Shown here one piece after another: positions 36,241 through 44,587 of a DNA stretch of 64,000 nucleotides. A program made the translations under genes and the position numbers. The notes under the pieces were generated by a model. That model did no database searches and was not told where the DNA came from. It saw nothing but the letters and a program-made list of their open reading frames with translations. The stretch comes from Qipengyuania flavescens (GTDB lineage: Bacteria; Pseudomonadota; Alphaproteobacteria; Sphingomonadales; Sphingomonadaceae): positions 1 to 64,000 of the forward strand of contig NZ_JARULD010000001.1 of NCBI RefSeq assembly GCF_029688735.1, read 5' to 3'. Position 1 is the first letter of the stretch. Each line of letters opens with the position of its first letter.

Positions 36241-36310
36241 TTTCTTTACAGATTTACATGGATCCATGCTCTAAAAAGGCTCGTGAGACAAGAACGTTTG
36301 TAAATTTTCC
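36241..36310 (+). promoter_or_regulatory. Candidate operator region between scfR-like gene and aceA
   Basis: The divergent intergenic region has a perfect 12-base palindrome CATGGATCCATG at 36257-36268 and two inverted related half-sites, CTTTACAG near 36244 and TTTGTAAA at 36297-36304. TTTGYAAA-like sequences are bound by RamB in actinobacteria. A role for the adjacent regulator is inferred only. Confidence 0.4.
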
Positions 36311-36382
36311 TATCCCGGAACGTGTATCTCCCCCATCTTCCACTCAAGGCGATCCCGCCCAACGAATTTTTAGGAGGACCCC

Positions 36383-37981
36383 GTGACCTACCAGGCCCGG
36401 ATCAAGGAACTGAACGAAACCATCGCTGCCAACGGTGCACCCTGGGGCGCGATTGACGCCGAGAGCGCTGCGCGCATGGTCGTGCAGAACCGCTTCCGTA
36501 CCGGTCTCGACATCGCAAAATACACCGCGAAGATCATGCGCGAGGACATGGAAGCCTATGACCGCGATCCGGCGAATTACACGCAGTCGCTCGGCACCTG
36601 GCACGGTTTCATCGCCCAGCAGAAGATGATCTCGATCAAGAAGCATTTCGGCAGCACCAAGCGCCGTTATCTCTATCTCTCGGGCTGGATGGTTGCCGCG
36701 CTGCGCAGCGATTTCGGCCCGCTGCCCGACCAGTCGATGCACGAGAAGACCAGCGTGCCCGCGCTGATCGAAGAGATCTACACCTTCCTCAAGCAGGCCG
36801 ATGCCCGTGAACTCGGTGGCATGTTCCGCGATCTCGACACGGCTCGCGAGAACGGCGACGAGGTAGAAGCCCAGCGGCTGCAGAAGGCAGTCGACGATCA
36901 CGAAACCCATGTCGTGCCGATCATTGCCGACATCGATGCCGGTTTCGGCAATGCCGAGGCGACCTATCTGCTTGCCAAGAAGATGATCGAAGCCGGGGCT
37001 TGCGCCCTCCAGATCGAAAACCAGGTATCGGACGAAAAGCAGTGCGGCCACCAGGACGGCAAGGTTACCGTGCCGCATGAGGACTTCCTCCAGAAAATCC
37101 GCGCGATCCGCTACGCTTTCCTCGAACTCGGTGTCGAAGACGGCATCATTGTTGCCCGTACCGACTCGCTCGGCGCCGGCCTGACGAAGCAGATCGCCTA
37201 TTCGACCGAGCCAGGCGATCTGGGCGACCAGTATAACAGCTTCCTCGATTGCGACGAAGTCGACCCGGCCGACATCACCAATGGCCAAGTCTTCATCAGC
37301 CGTGACGGCAAGCTGCTTGCTCCGAAGCGCCTGCCGAGCAACCTCTACCAGTTCCGCCCGGGCACCGGCGAGGATCGCTGCGTTCTCGACTGCATCACCG
37401 CGCTTCAGCATGGCGCCGACCTGCTGTGGATCGAGACCGAAAAGCCGCATGTCGAGCAGATCGCCGGCATGGTGGATCGGGTACGTGAGGTGATCCCGAA
37501 CGCCAAGCTGGTCTACAACAACTCGCCCAGCTTCAACTGGACACTGAACTTCCGCCAGCAAGTTTATGATGCATGGGTAGAAGCCGGCAAGGACGTGAGC
37601 GCGTTCGACCGCGACAAGCTGATGAGCGTCGATTACGACGGCACCGAACTGGCCGCCGAAGCCGACGAGAAGATCCGCACCTTCCAAGCCGATGCTGCGA
37701 AGCGCGCAGGCATCTTCCACCACCTCATCACGCTTCCGACCTACCACACGGCGGCGCTGAGCACCGACAACCTCGCGAAGGAATACTTCGGGGAACAGGC
37801 GATGCTCGGATACGTCAAGAATGTGCAGCGCGAGGAAATCCGCCAGGGCATCGCCTGCGTCAAGCACCAGAACATGGCCGGATCCGACATCGGGGACGAC
37901 CACAAGGAATACTTTGCCGGCGAGGCAGCCCTGAAGGCCGGCGGCAAGGACAACACGATGAACCAGTTTGCCGCTGCCTGA
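36383..37981 (+). CDS. aceA: Isocitrate lyase
   Basis: Glyoxylate-shunt enzyme that splits isocitrate to glyoxylate and succinate, allowing growth on acetate or fatty acids. The 532-residue protein belongs to the long bacterial/eukaryote-like class. The active-site motif is present in DEKQCGHQDGKV with catalytic Cys221, preceded by VPIIADIDAGFGNAEATYLL for Mg2+ binding. The start is GTG at 36383 with AGGAGG (36372-36377) at a good distance. A short gene follows after 11 bases, and no malate synthase gene is in the window. The regulator at 34848 is divergent. Confidence 0.96.
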   Translation: MTYQARIKELNETIAANGAPWGAIDAESAARMVVQNRFRTGLDIAKYTAKIMREDMEAYDRDPANYTQSLGTWHGFIAQQKMISIKKHFGSTKRRYLYLSGWMVAALRSDFGPLPDQSMHEKTSVPALIEEIYTFLKQADARELGGMFRDLDTARENGDEVEAQRLQKAVDDHETHVVPIIADIDAGFGNAEATYLLAKKMIEAGACALQIENQVSDEKQCGHQDGKVTVPHEDFLQKIRAIRYAFLELGVEDGIIVARTDSLGAGLTKQIAYSTEPGDLGDQYNSFLDCDEVDPADITNGQVFISRDGKLLAPKRLPSNLYQFRPGTGEDRCVLDCITALQHGADLLWIETEKPHVEQIAGMVDRVREVIPNAKLVYNNSPSFNWTLNFRQQVYDAWVEAGKDVSAFDRDKLMSVDYDGTELAAEADEKIRTFQADAAKRAGIFHHLITLPTYHTAALSTDNLAKEYFGEQAMLGYVKNVQREEIRQGIACVKHQNMAGSDIGDDHKEYFAGEAALKAGGKDNTMNQFAAA

Positions 37982-37992
37982 GGAGTGAGAGG

Positions 37993-38184
37993 ATGACGAC
38001 CATGACCGAAGACACCCCCAAAACCGAACCCGGCCGGGCCCGCGCCCTGTTCTCGACCGCCGACTTCCGCCTGCTGCGCACCGCGCTCACGGCCTATGCC
38101 CGGCAGATCGAGGATCGCGAGGAACTGGCGAAGATCAATGCGCTGCACCACCGGCTCGGCACCTATGTGCCGTCGGATGGCTGA
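37993..38184 (+). CDS. Small protein downstream of isocitrate lyase
   Basis: A 63-residue hydrophilic protein not recognised by function. It begins MTTMTEDTPKTEPGRARALF and has a helical, charged body (LRTALTAYARQIEDREELAK) ending in VPSDG. The start ATG 37993 has GAGAGG upstream and is 11 bases after the aceA stop, so it is very likely co-translated with isocitrate lyase. No membrane segment or cysteine is present. It could modulate or stabilise the enzyme, but that is speculation from position only. Confidence 0.7.
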   Translation: MTTMTEDTPKTEPGRARALFSTADFRLLRTALTAYARQIEDREELAKINALHHRLGTYVPSDG

Positions 38185-38227
38185 CAGCCACTAACCTGAC
38201 AATCGATTCTCCTGGGGAGGAGAATAC

Positions 38228-38268
38228 GGCCGTCGGAGCGACCCCAAACGCTCCGGCGGCCACACTTT
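38228..38268 (+). terminator. Terminator of the aceA operon
   Basis: A 13-base stem (38228-38240 with 38249-38261, one mismatch) and eight-base loop are followed by ACACTTTTG. A second small hairpin ATTCTCCT-GGGG-AGGAGAAT lies just upstream at 38206-38225. Together they close the aceA transcript and separate it from the convergent peptidase gene. Confidence 0.75.
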
Positions 38269-38283
38269 TGTGTAGCTGTCGAT

Positions 38284-39615
38284 TCAGCCGCCGTTGCGCG
38301 GCATCAGGTCCAGAGCCGCACTCGCCAGCGCTTCGGCGCCGGTAGCGATCACCTTCTCGGCATCCGGCGCCCAGAAAGGCGAATGCAGCGAAGGCAGCGG
38401 CGTGCCGTCTTTTTCAAGCGCCTCGAGCATCGGTTGCGGGGTGCCGCTGATCCAGAAGATCATGCTGTCGACATTCTCCGGATCGGCGCGGCGGAACTGG
38501 CTGAAATCCTCGCCGCCCATCACCGGCGGCCATTCCATCACCCGCTCCTCGCCGAAACGCGCCTTGAAGGCAGCCGCCATCTCGTTGCTGAAATCGACAT
38601 CGTTGAAGGTCGAGGGCGTATAGGTTTCCTCGACCGCGATGTCGGGCATCAGATTTTCCGGCAGCCCGGCGGTGATCGCTTCGCCGCGAGCCACGCGACG
38701 AATGCCGTCGAGCAGCAGCTTGCGGCTCTCGTCCGAATAGCTGCGAACGGTGAGCTGCAGCTTGGCCTCGTCCGAAATGATGTTGTGCTTCGCGCCTGCG
38801 TGGAAGCTGCCCACCGTGATGACGGCTGGATCGAGCGGCGAGGAATTGCGGCTCACCACTGTCTGCAGCTTCATCACGATCGCGCTGGCGAGCACCACCG
38901 GATCGACCGTCGTGTGCGGATAGGCACCGTGGCCGCCGATGCCTTTCACCGTGATGTCGACGCTGTCGACATTGGCGAGGGCGAAGCCGGGCGTGTAGCC
39001 GATCGTCCCGGCAGGCGCGGGCGCGGCGGCATCGTGGAAAGCCAGTGCATAGTCCGGCTTGGGAAAACGGGTGTAGAGCCCGTCCTCGATCATCGCCAGC
39101 GCACCCAGCCCGAGCTCTTCCGCGGGTTGCAGGATCATCACCAGCGTGCCCTGCCACTCGTCCTTGCGCTCGGCCAATAGCTGTGCCGCACCGATAAAGC
39201 CGGCCATATGCGTGTCGTGGCCGCAGGCGTGCATCACGCCGGTGGTAACGCCGCTTGCAGGGGTCGCGGTGACGGTGCTCGCGTACGGCAGTCCGGTCTG
39301 TTCGACCACGGGCAACCCGTCCATGTCGGCGCGCAGCATCACGGTCGGACCCTCGCCGTTCCGCATGACCGAAACCACGCCGGTCCGGCCTACGCCTTCG
39401 GTGACTTCGAAGCCGAGCGCTTTCATGCGCTTCGCCAGTTTCGCCGCCGTCTCGTGCTCCTCGAAGCTGAGTTCGGGATTGGCGTGAAGGTCGCGGTAAA
39501 GCTCCATCAGCTCCGGCATATCGGCCTGCAAATCGGCACGAAGATCGTCGGCCTGCGCCGGGCTTGCGACGGCGATAGTCAACGCCGCCATCGATACTGA
39601 AGTGAATTTGCGCAC
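38284..39615 (-). CDS. M20 family amidohydrolase, exported
   Basis: A 443-residue zinc peptidase/amidohydrolase of the M20D (hippurate hydrolase, IAA-amino acid hydrolase) type. A signal peptide ending ASPAQA precedes the catalytic domain, so it is probably periplasmic. Metal ligands lie in VMLRADMDGLPV, GVMHACGHDTHMAGF (bridging Cys/His) and ILQPAEELGLGA. The dimerisation domain (IGGHGAYPHTTVDPVVLASA) and a final PPVMGGEDFSQF with the last ligand are intact. GTG 39615 is chosen because GAGGGAGA sits six bases upstream; a TTG at 39630 would overlap that site. Substrate is unknown. Confidence 0.9.
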   Translation of the reverse strand: MRKFTSVSMAALTIAVASPAQADDLRADLQADMPELMELYRDLHANPELSFEEHETAAKLAKRMKALGFEVTEGVGRTGVVSVMRNGEGPTVMLRADMDGLPVVEQTGLPYASTVTATPASGVTTGVMHACGHDTHMAGFIGAAQLLAERKDEWQGTLVMILQPAEELGLGALAMIEDGLYTRFPKPDYALAFHDAAAPAPAGTIGYTPGFALANVDSVDITVKGIGGHGAYPHTTVDPVVLASAIVMKLQTVVSRNSSPLDPAVITVGSFHAGAKHNIISDEAKLQLTVRSYSDESRKLLLDGIRRVARGEAITAGLPENLMPDIAVEETYTPSTFNDVDFSNEMAAAFKARFGEERVMEWPPVMGGEDFSQFRRADPENVDSMIFWISGTPQPMLEALEKDGTPLPSLHSPFWAPDAEKVIATGAEALASAALDLMPRNGG

Positions 39616-39669
39616 GTTTTTCTCCCTCAACTCAAATGTCGGCAGCCGGCGTGAGCGGCCGCAGTCAGC

Positions 39670-41469
39670 CTACAGACCGTATGTCATGACCAGTAGTATC
39701 GACAAGGCGGCGACCATGATCAGGACCAGGGGAACGCCAGTGCGGACGTAGTCCTTAAACTCGTAAGATCCCTCGGCCATGATGAGCATGTTGGTCTGAT
39801 AGGCAATCGGCGTTGCGTAACACAGGTTGCAGCCGAACAGCACGGCGAGGACCAGCGGCTCTGCTGGAAGACCCAGCTTGTTCGCAATGGCGAACGCGAT
39901 GGGCGTGCCGACCGTGGCGGCCGTGGCATTGGACGCAAAATTCGTGAGGAAGGTCATCGCCAGCATGATTGCCGCCAGCGCCGCAGCGGGCGAGAGGTAG
40001 TCGAGCCCCACTGCCATGACGGTGCCGATCCAGTCGGCCGCCCCGCTGTCGAGGATGATCCGGCCCAAGGCGATACTGGCGGCGATCAGCACGATGACGC
40101 TGCCCGAAAGGCCCCGCCCGACGCGGTCGAACTTCACGCAGCCGGTGACGAACATGAGAATCGCGCCGGCAAGTGCGGCGATCGCGATCGGAATGAGGCC
40201 GACCGACGCCAGCGCCAGCGAGCCGCCCATGATCGCCGCGGCGAGGGTCGCCTTCGAACGCCGCGGCAATTCGCGCATTCCCTCGAGCTGCAGCAGGCTG
40301 TCCGACCGGGCGAAGTGCTCCATGTCGTCGGGCAGACCCATGACCAGCAGCACGTCGCCTTCAGCGAAGCGATGATCGCCACCCTCGGAAAACTGTTCCT
40401 TCTCGCCGACGATGCGGTCCGGCCGGTGGGTGCCGATAACTGCGACGCCGTAGAGGTCGGCGATGCCCGAACTCGGCAAAGTTCGTCCGATCAGGCGCGA
40501 ATCCGCCGTCACGATCATTTCGACGACGGCGATGTCGATCCCGGTTTCGTTCGAACGGCGCCGGATGCGGTCGATCACCCAGCTGGGGGCGGCATCGCCG
40601 CGCAAGGTGGCCATCGCTTCCTCGATCGCCTCATGCGTGCCGGTCATCCGCAAACGATGTTGCGGGCGTAGCAAGCCTACCGGGACATCGTGAAACTCGA
40701 TGCCGGCAGGTAGGCGCGAGGACACTTCGGACAGTTCGCGACCATTCAGGACGGAGTCTTCCGTCACCCGTAACCGGGTCTCGAACAAGCGATGCGAATG
40801 GACTGATTCCACGCGGTTGTCACCCAGCAAGCGAGGCATCACGATCCACACAAAGGGCAGCGCGACCAGTGAGGCAATCAGCACGATCGGCGTGAAGTGG
40901 AAGACGCCCATCTCCGGCATGCCGAGATCGACTGCGATCGACACCACCAGGATGTTCGTCGAGGTCCCGATTGTCGTTGCCATACCGCCCATGAGCGAGG
41001 CGGCGTTGAGCGGGATCAGGGTCTTCGATGCCGCCATTGCGCCGCGCATGGCGAGCTGCACGAAGATCGGCATCAGCAGCACGAGGACCGGCGTGTTGTT
41101 GACGCCCATCGACAGCAGGAAAGTAACAACCAGCGAGAACAGCAGGCCGAGCTGGAGATTTACCTTGAACAATCGCTCGAGGAAGCGAGCCGCTGGCTCC
41201 AGGGCGCCGGTCACCACCAGTCCGCGCCCCATGATCATGAGGGCGCAGATCGTGATCAATGCGTAGTGGCCAAAGCCCGAAAACGCGAGCGCCAGACCGT
41301 CGGTCGGCTGGGTCTCGGGGAGCGGGAAGAAGTACAGGCCGACTGCGATTACCGCGATGGTCAGGAGCGAGATGATCTCGACCGACATCCGCCCGCGGGC
41401 GAAAGCGACGAACATCCAGAGCGTGACGACCATGGCCGCGATCGCATGGTATGAAGGCATCCCGATCAT
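39670..41469 (-). CDS. SLC13/DASS-type permease with two RCK_C domains
   Basis: A 599-residue inner-membrane transporter. Hydrophobic helices flank a central soluble part (about 205-380) with two TrkA-C/RCK_C-like domains (VTEDSVLNGRELSEVSSRLP; VTADSRLIGRTLPSSGIADL), typical of the SLC13 anion permeases sometimes linked to sulfate or dicarboxylate uptake. The helix SMGVNNTPVLVLLMPIFVQL carries the family Asn-Thr-Pro signature, repeated in the second half as FLTNFASNATAATVGTPIAF. The order helices-RCK-RCK-helices is intact. The gene lies 54 bases upstream of the M20 peptidase on the same strand, so co-expression is possible. Confidence 0.88.
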   Translation of the reverse strand: MIGMPSYHAIAAMVVTLWMFVAFARGRMSVEIISLLTIAVIAVGLYFFPLPETQPTDGLALAFSGFGHYALITICALMIMGRGLVVTGALEPAARFLERLFKVNLQLGLLFSLVVTFLLSMGVNNTPVLVLLMPIFVQLAMRGAMAASKTLIPLNAASLMGGMATTIGTSTNILVVSIAVDLGMPEMGVFHFTPIVLIASLVALPFVWIVMPRLLGDNRVESVHSHRLFETRLRVTEDSVLNGRELSEVSSRLPAGIEFHDVPVGLLRPQHRLRMTGTHEAIEEAMATLRGDAAPSWVIDRIRRRSNETGIDIAVVEMIVTADSRLIGRTLPSSGIADLYGVAVIGTHRPDRIVGEKEQFSEGGDHRFAEGDVLLVMGLPDDMEHFARSDSLLQLEGMRELPRRSKATLAAAIMGGSLALASVGLIPIAIAALAGAILMFVTGCVKFDRVGRGLSGSVIVLIAASIALGRIILDSGAADWIGTVMAVGLDYLSPAAALAAIMLAMTFLTNFASNATAATVGTPIAFAIANKLGLPAEPLVLAVLFGCNLCYATPIAYQTNMLIMAEGSYEFKDYVRTGVPLVLIMVAALSILLVMTYGL

Positions 41470-41721
41470 CCGGCCAAGGCAATCCCACCCCTAAGCCCGG
41501 ATGACAAGGATTTTCACGAAGTCAGACGCTTGCCTCGTCCGCGCCCGACAGGTTTTCGACGACAAGCAGGACAATGCTCACCAAACGGATTGGTGCGCGA
41601 ACGGTATCGACCATGGGATCAGGTCTTTCGGAGGTCCGCGGCGCGATGCCGCCCTGACTGCTATTCGCTGAAAGGATGCGAAAGGATGTGTGAAAGGTTA
41701 CACCGCTTTACACGGAAAGGC

Positions 41722-41805
41722 TGGTACCCCTGGCCGGACTCGAACCGGCACTTCAAAGAAACTCGATTTTGAGTCGAGCGCGTCTACCAATTCCGCCACA
41801 GGGGC
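41722..41805 (-). tRNA. tRNA-Leu (CAA)
   Basis: On the minus strand the acceptor stem GCCCCTG pairs with CAGGGGT (one G-U pair). The anticodon stem CTCGA/TCGAG encloses the loop CTCAAAA with anticodon CAA (reads UUG). A long variable arm, T loop GGTTCGAGTCC and encoded CCA are present, as expected for a class II leucine tRNA. The 250 bases between it and the SLC13 gene hold nothing I can support. Confidence 0.96.
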
Positions 41806-41873
41806 ACTGTGCGGGTAAGAGCGCGGCGGATAGCTTGGGGGCGCGGGCGATACAAGCGTCGAAATCGCTTGAT

Positions 41874-42206
41874 TCAGAAATCCCAGCCTATCGCGACATG
41901 GGCTAGTCCCGGCAATCCCTTGCGGGGTTTTCCGAAAGCGCCTGCAGTCAGGACCGGGCCGTCTTTCGCCAGAGGCAAGGTCACAACCGGCGGATCCCAG
42001 GCGATGACGCGGGTGTCGGTACCTCGAGGGAGAAGCGGTTCGTCCTGCATAACACGCCTGGTGTCCACGCGATCAGGTGCGGCGAGATCGAACATCGACT
42101 CCAGCGGAAGATTTTCGGCCTTGAGCTGCGCGGACTCTCTTGGATCGGCGGCGGCCGGAATTGCAAATGCCGCGCACGAAAATGCAATTCCGATAGCGAG
42201 TTTCAC
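41874..42206 (-). CDS. Small exported protein of unknown function
   Basis: An unrecognised 110-residue protein with a clear signal peptide (KLAIGIAFSCAAFAIPAAAD, cleavage after AAA). The mature part has about 90 residues and no cysteines, with motifs such as DTRVIAWDPPVVTLPL and ends in a hydrophobic strand HVAIGWDF. The start is GTG 42206 with GGAAAGG upstream. It lies alone between tRNA-Leu and the suhB operon on the same strand. A periplasmic or outer-membrane location is likely; function unknown. Confidence 0.72.
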   Translation of the reverse strand: MKLAIGIAFSCAAFAIPAAADPRESAQLKAENLPLESMFDLAAPDRVDTRRVMQDEPLLPRGTDTRVIAWDPPVVTLPLAKDGPVLTAGAFGKPRKGLPGLAHVAIGWDF

Positions 42207-42316
42207 CTGCGACCAACCTTTCCTTACGCAGAAAGGACGCTCGGCAGGTTTGGTTAGTTCCCGATCTGAAAGTGATGCAAAGCGCTCGCTTGCCCAGAAC
42301 CGGCGCTGGCTGGAAG

Positions 42317-43135
42317 CTACTTGAGCGCCGAGACAAGCAGTTTGTGCAGCTTCGAATGCAGCGCATCGTTCGCTGCGAGGATCTGCTCGTCATGTACCGG
42401 TTTGGAGCGACCGCGATAGTCGGTCATGAACCCACCAGCCTCACGTACCAGCAAGCCGCCGGCAGCGGTGTCCCACGGGCTCAGGCTGCTTTCCCAAAAG
42501 CCGTCGAAACGGCCGGCAGCGACCCAGGCGAGGTCCAACGACGCGGCGCCGAAGCGCCGGATGCCAGCTACGTTCGGCCCGATTGCGCCATAGATGCGCG
42601 ACCATTCGTCGAAATTGCCGACGCCCTGGAACGGCATACCCGTCGCGATCAGCGCGTCGGACAGGTTCCGCCGGGAGGATACCCGCAAGCGGCCATCGTG
42701 CAGCCACGCACCGCGCGATTTCTCCGCCCAAAAGGTCTCGTCCGTGATCGGCTGGTAGACGACGGCTGCAGTGACATCGCCCCAGCCTCCACCGCCGAGC
42801 TTGGGCTCCTGTGCCGCGATCGAAATGGCAAAATGCGGGATACCGTGGAGGAAGTTGCTGGTGCCGTCGAGCGGATCGATGATCCAGCGCGGCTGGTCGG
42901 GCGCGCCTTCGATGGTGCCGGCTTCCTCCAGCACGAAGCCCCAATCGGGCCGCGCCTGCTTTAGTTCGTCGTACAACGTGCGTTCGGCGCGAATATCGGC
43001 TTTGGACACGAAATCTGCAGGCCCTTTGCGGCTCACCTGCAAATGTTCGATCTCGCCGAAGTCGCGGCGCAGGCGGCCACCCGCCTTGCGCGCGGCCTTT
43101 TCCATCACGCGGATCAGTCCCGACAATGCGGCCAT
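42317..43135 (-). CDS. suhB: Inositol monophosphatase family protein
   Basis: A 272-residue Mg2+-dependent sugar phosphatase of the SuhB family. Metal-site motifs are present: DFVSKADIRAERTLY, the EE pair in VLEEAG, and WIIDPLDGTSNFLHGIPHFA, followed by the C-terminal WDTAAGGLLVREAGGFMTD. Start ATG 43135 was chosen because MAALSGLIRVMEKAARKAG is the normal N-terminus; the extension to 43267 runs into the neighbouring gene. It is the third gene of efp-43146-suhB, with ten bases to its upstream neighbour. Substrate could be inositol phosphate or 3'-phosphoadenosine-type compounds; the SuhB label is by similarity. Confidence 0.9.
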   Translation of the reverse strand: MAALSGLIRVMEKAARKAGGRLRRDFGEIEHLQVSRKGPADFVSKADIRAERTLYDELKQARPDWGFVLEEAGTIEGAPDQPRWIIDPLDGTSNFLHGIPHFAISIAAQEPKLGGGGWGDVTAAVVYQPITDETFWAEKSRGAWLHDGRLRVSSRRNLSDALIATGMPFQGVGNFDEWSRIYGAIGPNVAGIRRFGAASLDLAWVAAGRFDGFWESSLSPWDTAAGGLLVREAGGFMTDYRGRSKPVHDEQILAANDALHSKLHKLLVSALK

Positions 43136-43145
43136 GGTAACTCTC

Positions 43146-43496
43146 TTATTCGGTAAGGACGCGGATCGAGCGCGCCTGAAGATGGATGTCGCCCCATTCG
43201 GAGCGCATGTCGAAGCGCGAGCCTTCGATGCTGAACTCGGTGATATCGAAGCGTTTCTTGCCGTCAACTCCGCCTTCGGGACGATCGAGCGTCAGCTTGG
43301 AAATCCCCGCGAATTTCAGCATTCCGGGATGGAAACAGCAGTCTTCGCCCTCGCCAGGCTGTTCGTAGTCGGCATGGGCGGGATCGAGGCAGAAATCCAT
43401 CTCCAGCACCAGTTCGTCGTCATTGATGATTACGCCCAAAAGGACGCTTTTCTCGATGTCGATATTCTCGAACCGGCTGGCGATGGATTTGCCCAT
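43146..43496 (-). CDS. Conserved small hypothetical protein between efp and suhB
   Basis: Unrecognised 116-residue soluble acidic protein. It contains a cysteine-bearing segment GEGEDCCFHPGMLKFAGI near the middle (Cys-Cys-x-His) and strand-like repeats (LVLEMDFCLDPAHADYEQ, FDITEFSIEGSRFDMRSEW). The C-terminus IHLQARSIRVLTE is amphipathic. It sits 12 bases after efp and ten before suhB, so all three form one operon. No signal peptide or membrane segment is present. The two-Cys-His cluster might bind a metal, an inference only. Confidence 0.82.
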   Translation of the reverse strand: MGKSIASRFENIDIEKSVLLGVIINDDELVLEMDFCLDPAHADYEQPGEGEDCCFHPGMLKFAGISKLTLDRPEGGVDGKKRFDITEFSIEGSRFDMRSEWGDIHLQARSIRVLTE

Positions 43497-43508
43497 GATG
43501 CGCGTTTC

Positions 43509-44072
43509 CTAGCTGGCCTTGCCCACGTAGCTCTGTTCGTAAACGTCGACCACGATGCGCGTCCCGCTCTCGATATGTGGCGGCACCATGATGCGAACGC
43601 CGTTGTCGAGCACGGCGGGTTTGTAGCTGGACGAAGCGGTTTGCCCCTTCACCACGGCATCGGCCTCGACGATCTCGGCTTCGATCTGCGCGGGCAGTTC
43701 GACCGAGATCGGCTTTTCTTCCCACAGTTCCAGCTTCACCTGCATACCGTCCTGCAGGAACGGACGAGCATCGCCCAGCAAGTCGCTTGGCAGGTTGATC
43801 TGTTCGTAAGTGTTCTGGTCCATGAACACGAGCATGTCGCCGTCTTCGTAAAGGAACTGATAGTCCTGCGTGTCGAGCCGCACTTTTTCGACCGTGTCGG
43901 CGCTGCGGAAGCGGACATTGGTCTTGCGGCCGTCCTGCAGGTTCTTCATTTCGACCTGCATGTAGGCGCCGCCCTTGCCGGGCTGGGTGTGCTGGATCTT
44001 GGCGACCTTCCAGATGCCGCCTTCGTATTCGATGATATTGCCCGGACGGATGTCCACGCCGCTGATCTTCAT
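43509..44072 (-). CDS. efp: Elongation factor P
   Basis: Translation factor that rescues ribosomes stalled at polyproline stretches. The 187-residue protein has the three OB-like domains. The modified loop of domain I is PGKGGAY with Lys33, the residue usually post-translationally modified; no modifying enzyme (epmA/epmB) is seen in the window. Domain blocks [60 protein letters not shown] and the C-terminal VMVPPH-like [20 protein letters not shown] are typical. It leads the efp-43146-suhB operon. Confidence 0.97.
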   Translation of the reverse strand: MKISGVDIRPGNIIEYEGGIWKVAKIQHTQPGKGGAYMQVEMKNLQDGRKTNVRFRSADTVEKVRLDTQDYQFLYEDGDMLVFMDQNTYEQINLPSDLLGDARPFLQDGMQVKLELWEEKPISVELPAQIEAEIVEADAVVKGQTASSSYKPAVLDNGVRIMVPPHIESGTRIVVDVYEQSYVGKAS

Positions 44073-44218
44073 GGGGAAGCTACCTTTGACTTGTAAAAGA
44101 GCTGGCCACCATTGCTGCGATGACCTCGTGCGCCGCGCGCCTTAGCCGAGTGGAGGCACGCGGGCAAGGCGAGTGGAATTTCGGGCGACATCTGCTATGT
44201 AGAGTGTGGACGGATATT

Positions 44219-44584
44219 ATGAGACTCAACGCACTCAGCATCGCGCTCGCATGCATTGCAGGCCTTCTCTCTTCACCCCTCGACGCGCAGGGTCGGCTGA
44301 CGCTGCTCGAACGCGGGACATATGTCTGCGCCCTCCCCGGCGACGCGACCGGCAGCGCCTGGGTCGAACAGGCGGGTCGCGAGTTTACGATCGAAGGCGG
44401 ATCGAGTTACGACACGCCGCGCGGCGGCGGCACCTACCTAATGGAGGGCCGGCAGGTCATCTTCACCCGCGGCCCGATGCGCGGCATGAAGTTGATGTTG
44501 TTGAGCTCGGGCCTGCTCCAGGAGATAGGGCGCGACGGAAAGCTCGGTCGCCTGCGCTGCCACCGGACCGGAGCCCGGGACTAG
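44219..44584 (+). CDS. Small exported hypothetical protein
   Basis: Unrecognised 121-residue protein with a signal peptide (MRLNALSIALACIAGLLSSP, cleavage about residue 23). The mature part has two cysteines (TYVCALPGD and LRCHRTGARD) that may form a disulfide, and Gly-rich segments such as EGGSSYDTPRGGGTYLMEGR. It reads like a small periplasmic beta-sandwich. ATG 44219 is used because the signal peptide begins there; an extension to 44120 lacks coding character. It is convergent with the M23 gene, stops four bases apart. Confidence 0.75.
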   Translation: MRLNALSIALACIAGLLSSPLDAQGRLTLLERGTYVCALPGDATGSAWVEQAGREFTIEGGSSYDTPRGGGTYLMEGRQVIFTRGPMRGMKLMLLSSGLLQEIGRDGKLGRLRCHRTGARD

Positions 44585-44587
44585 CGT

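Noticed and set aside
36344-37903. 519-codon frame on the minus strand opposite isocitrate lyase
   Set aside because: Isocitrate lyase is complete with its active-site motif and ribosome binding site; the antisense frame has none.
41501-41671. 56-codon plus-strand frame between the SLC13 gene and tRNA-Leu
   Set aside because: No ribosome binding site, no hydrophobic or conserved pattern; probably chance.
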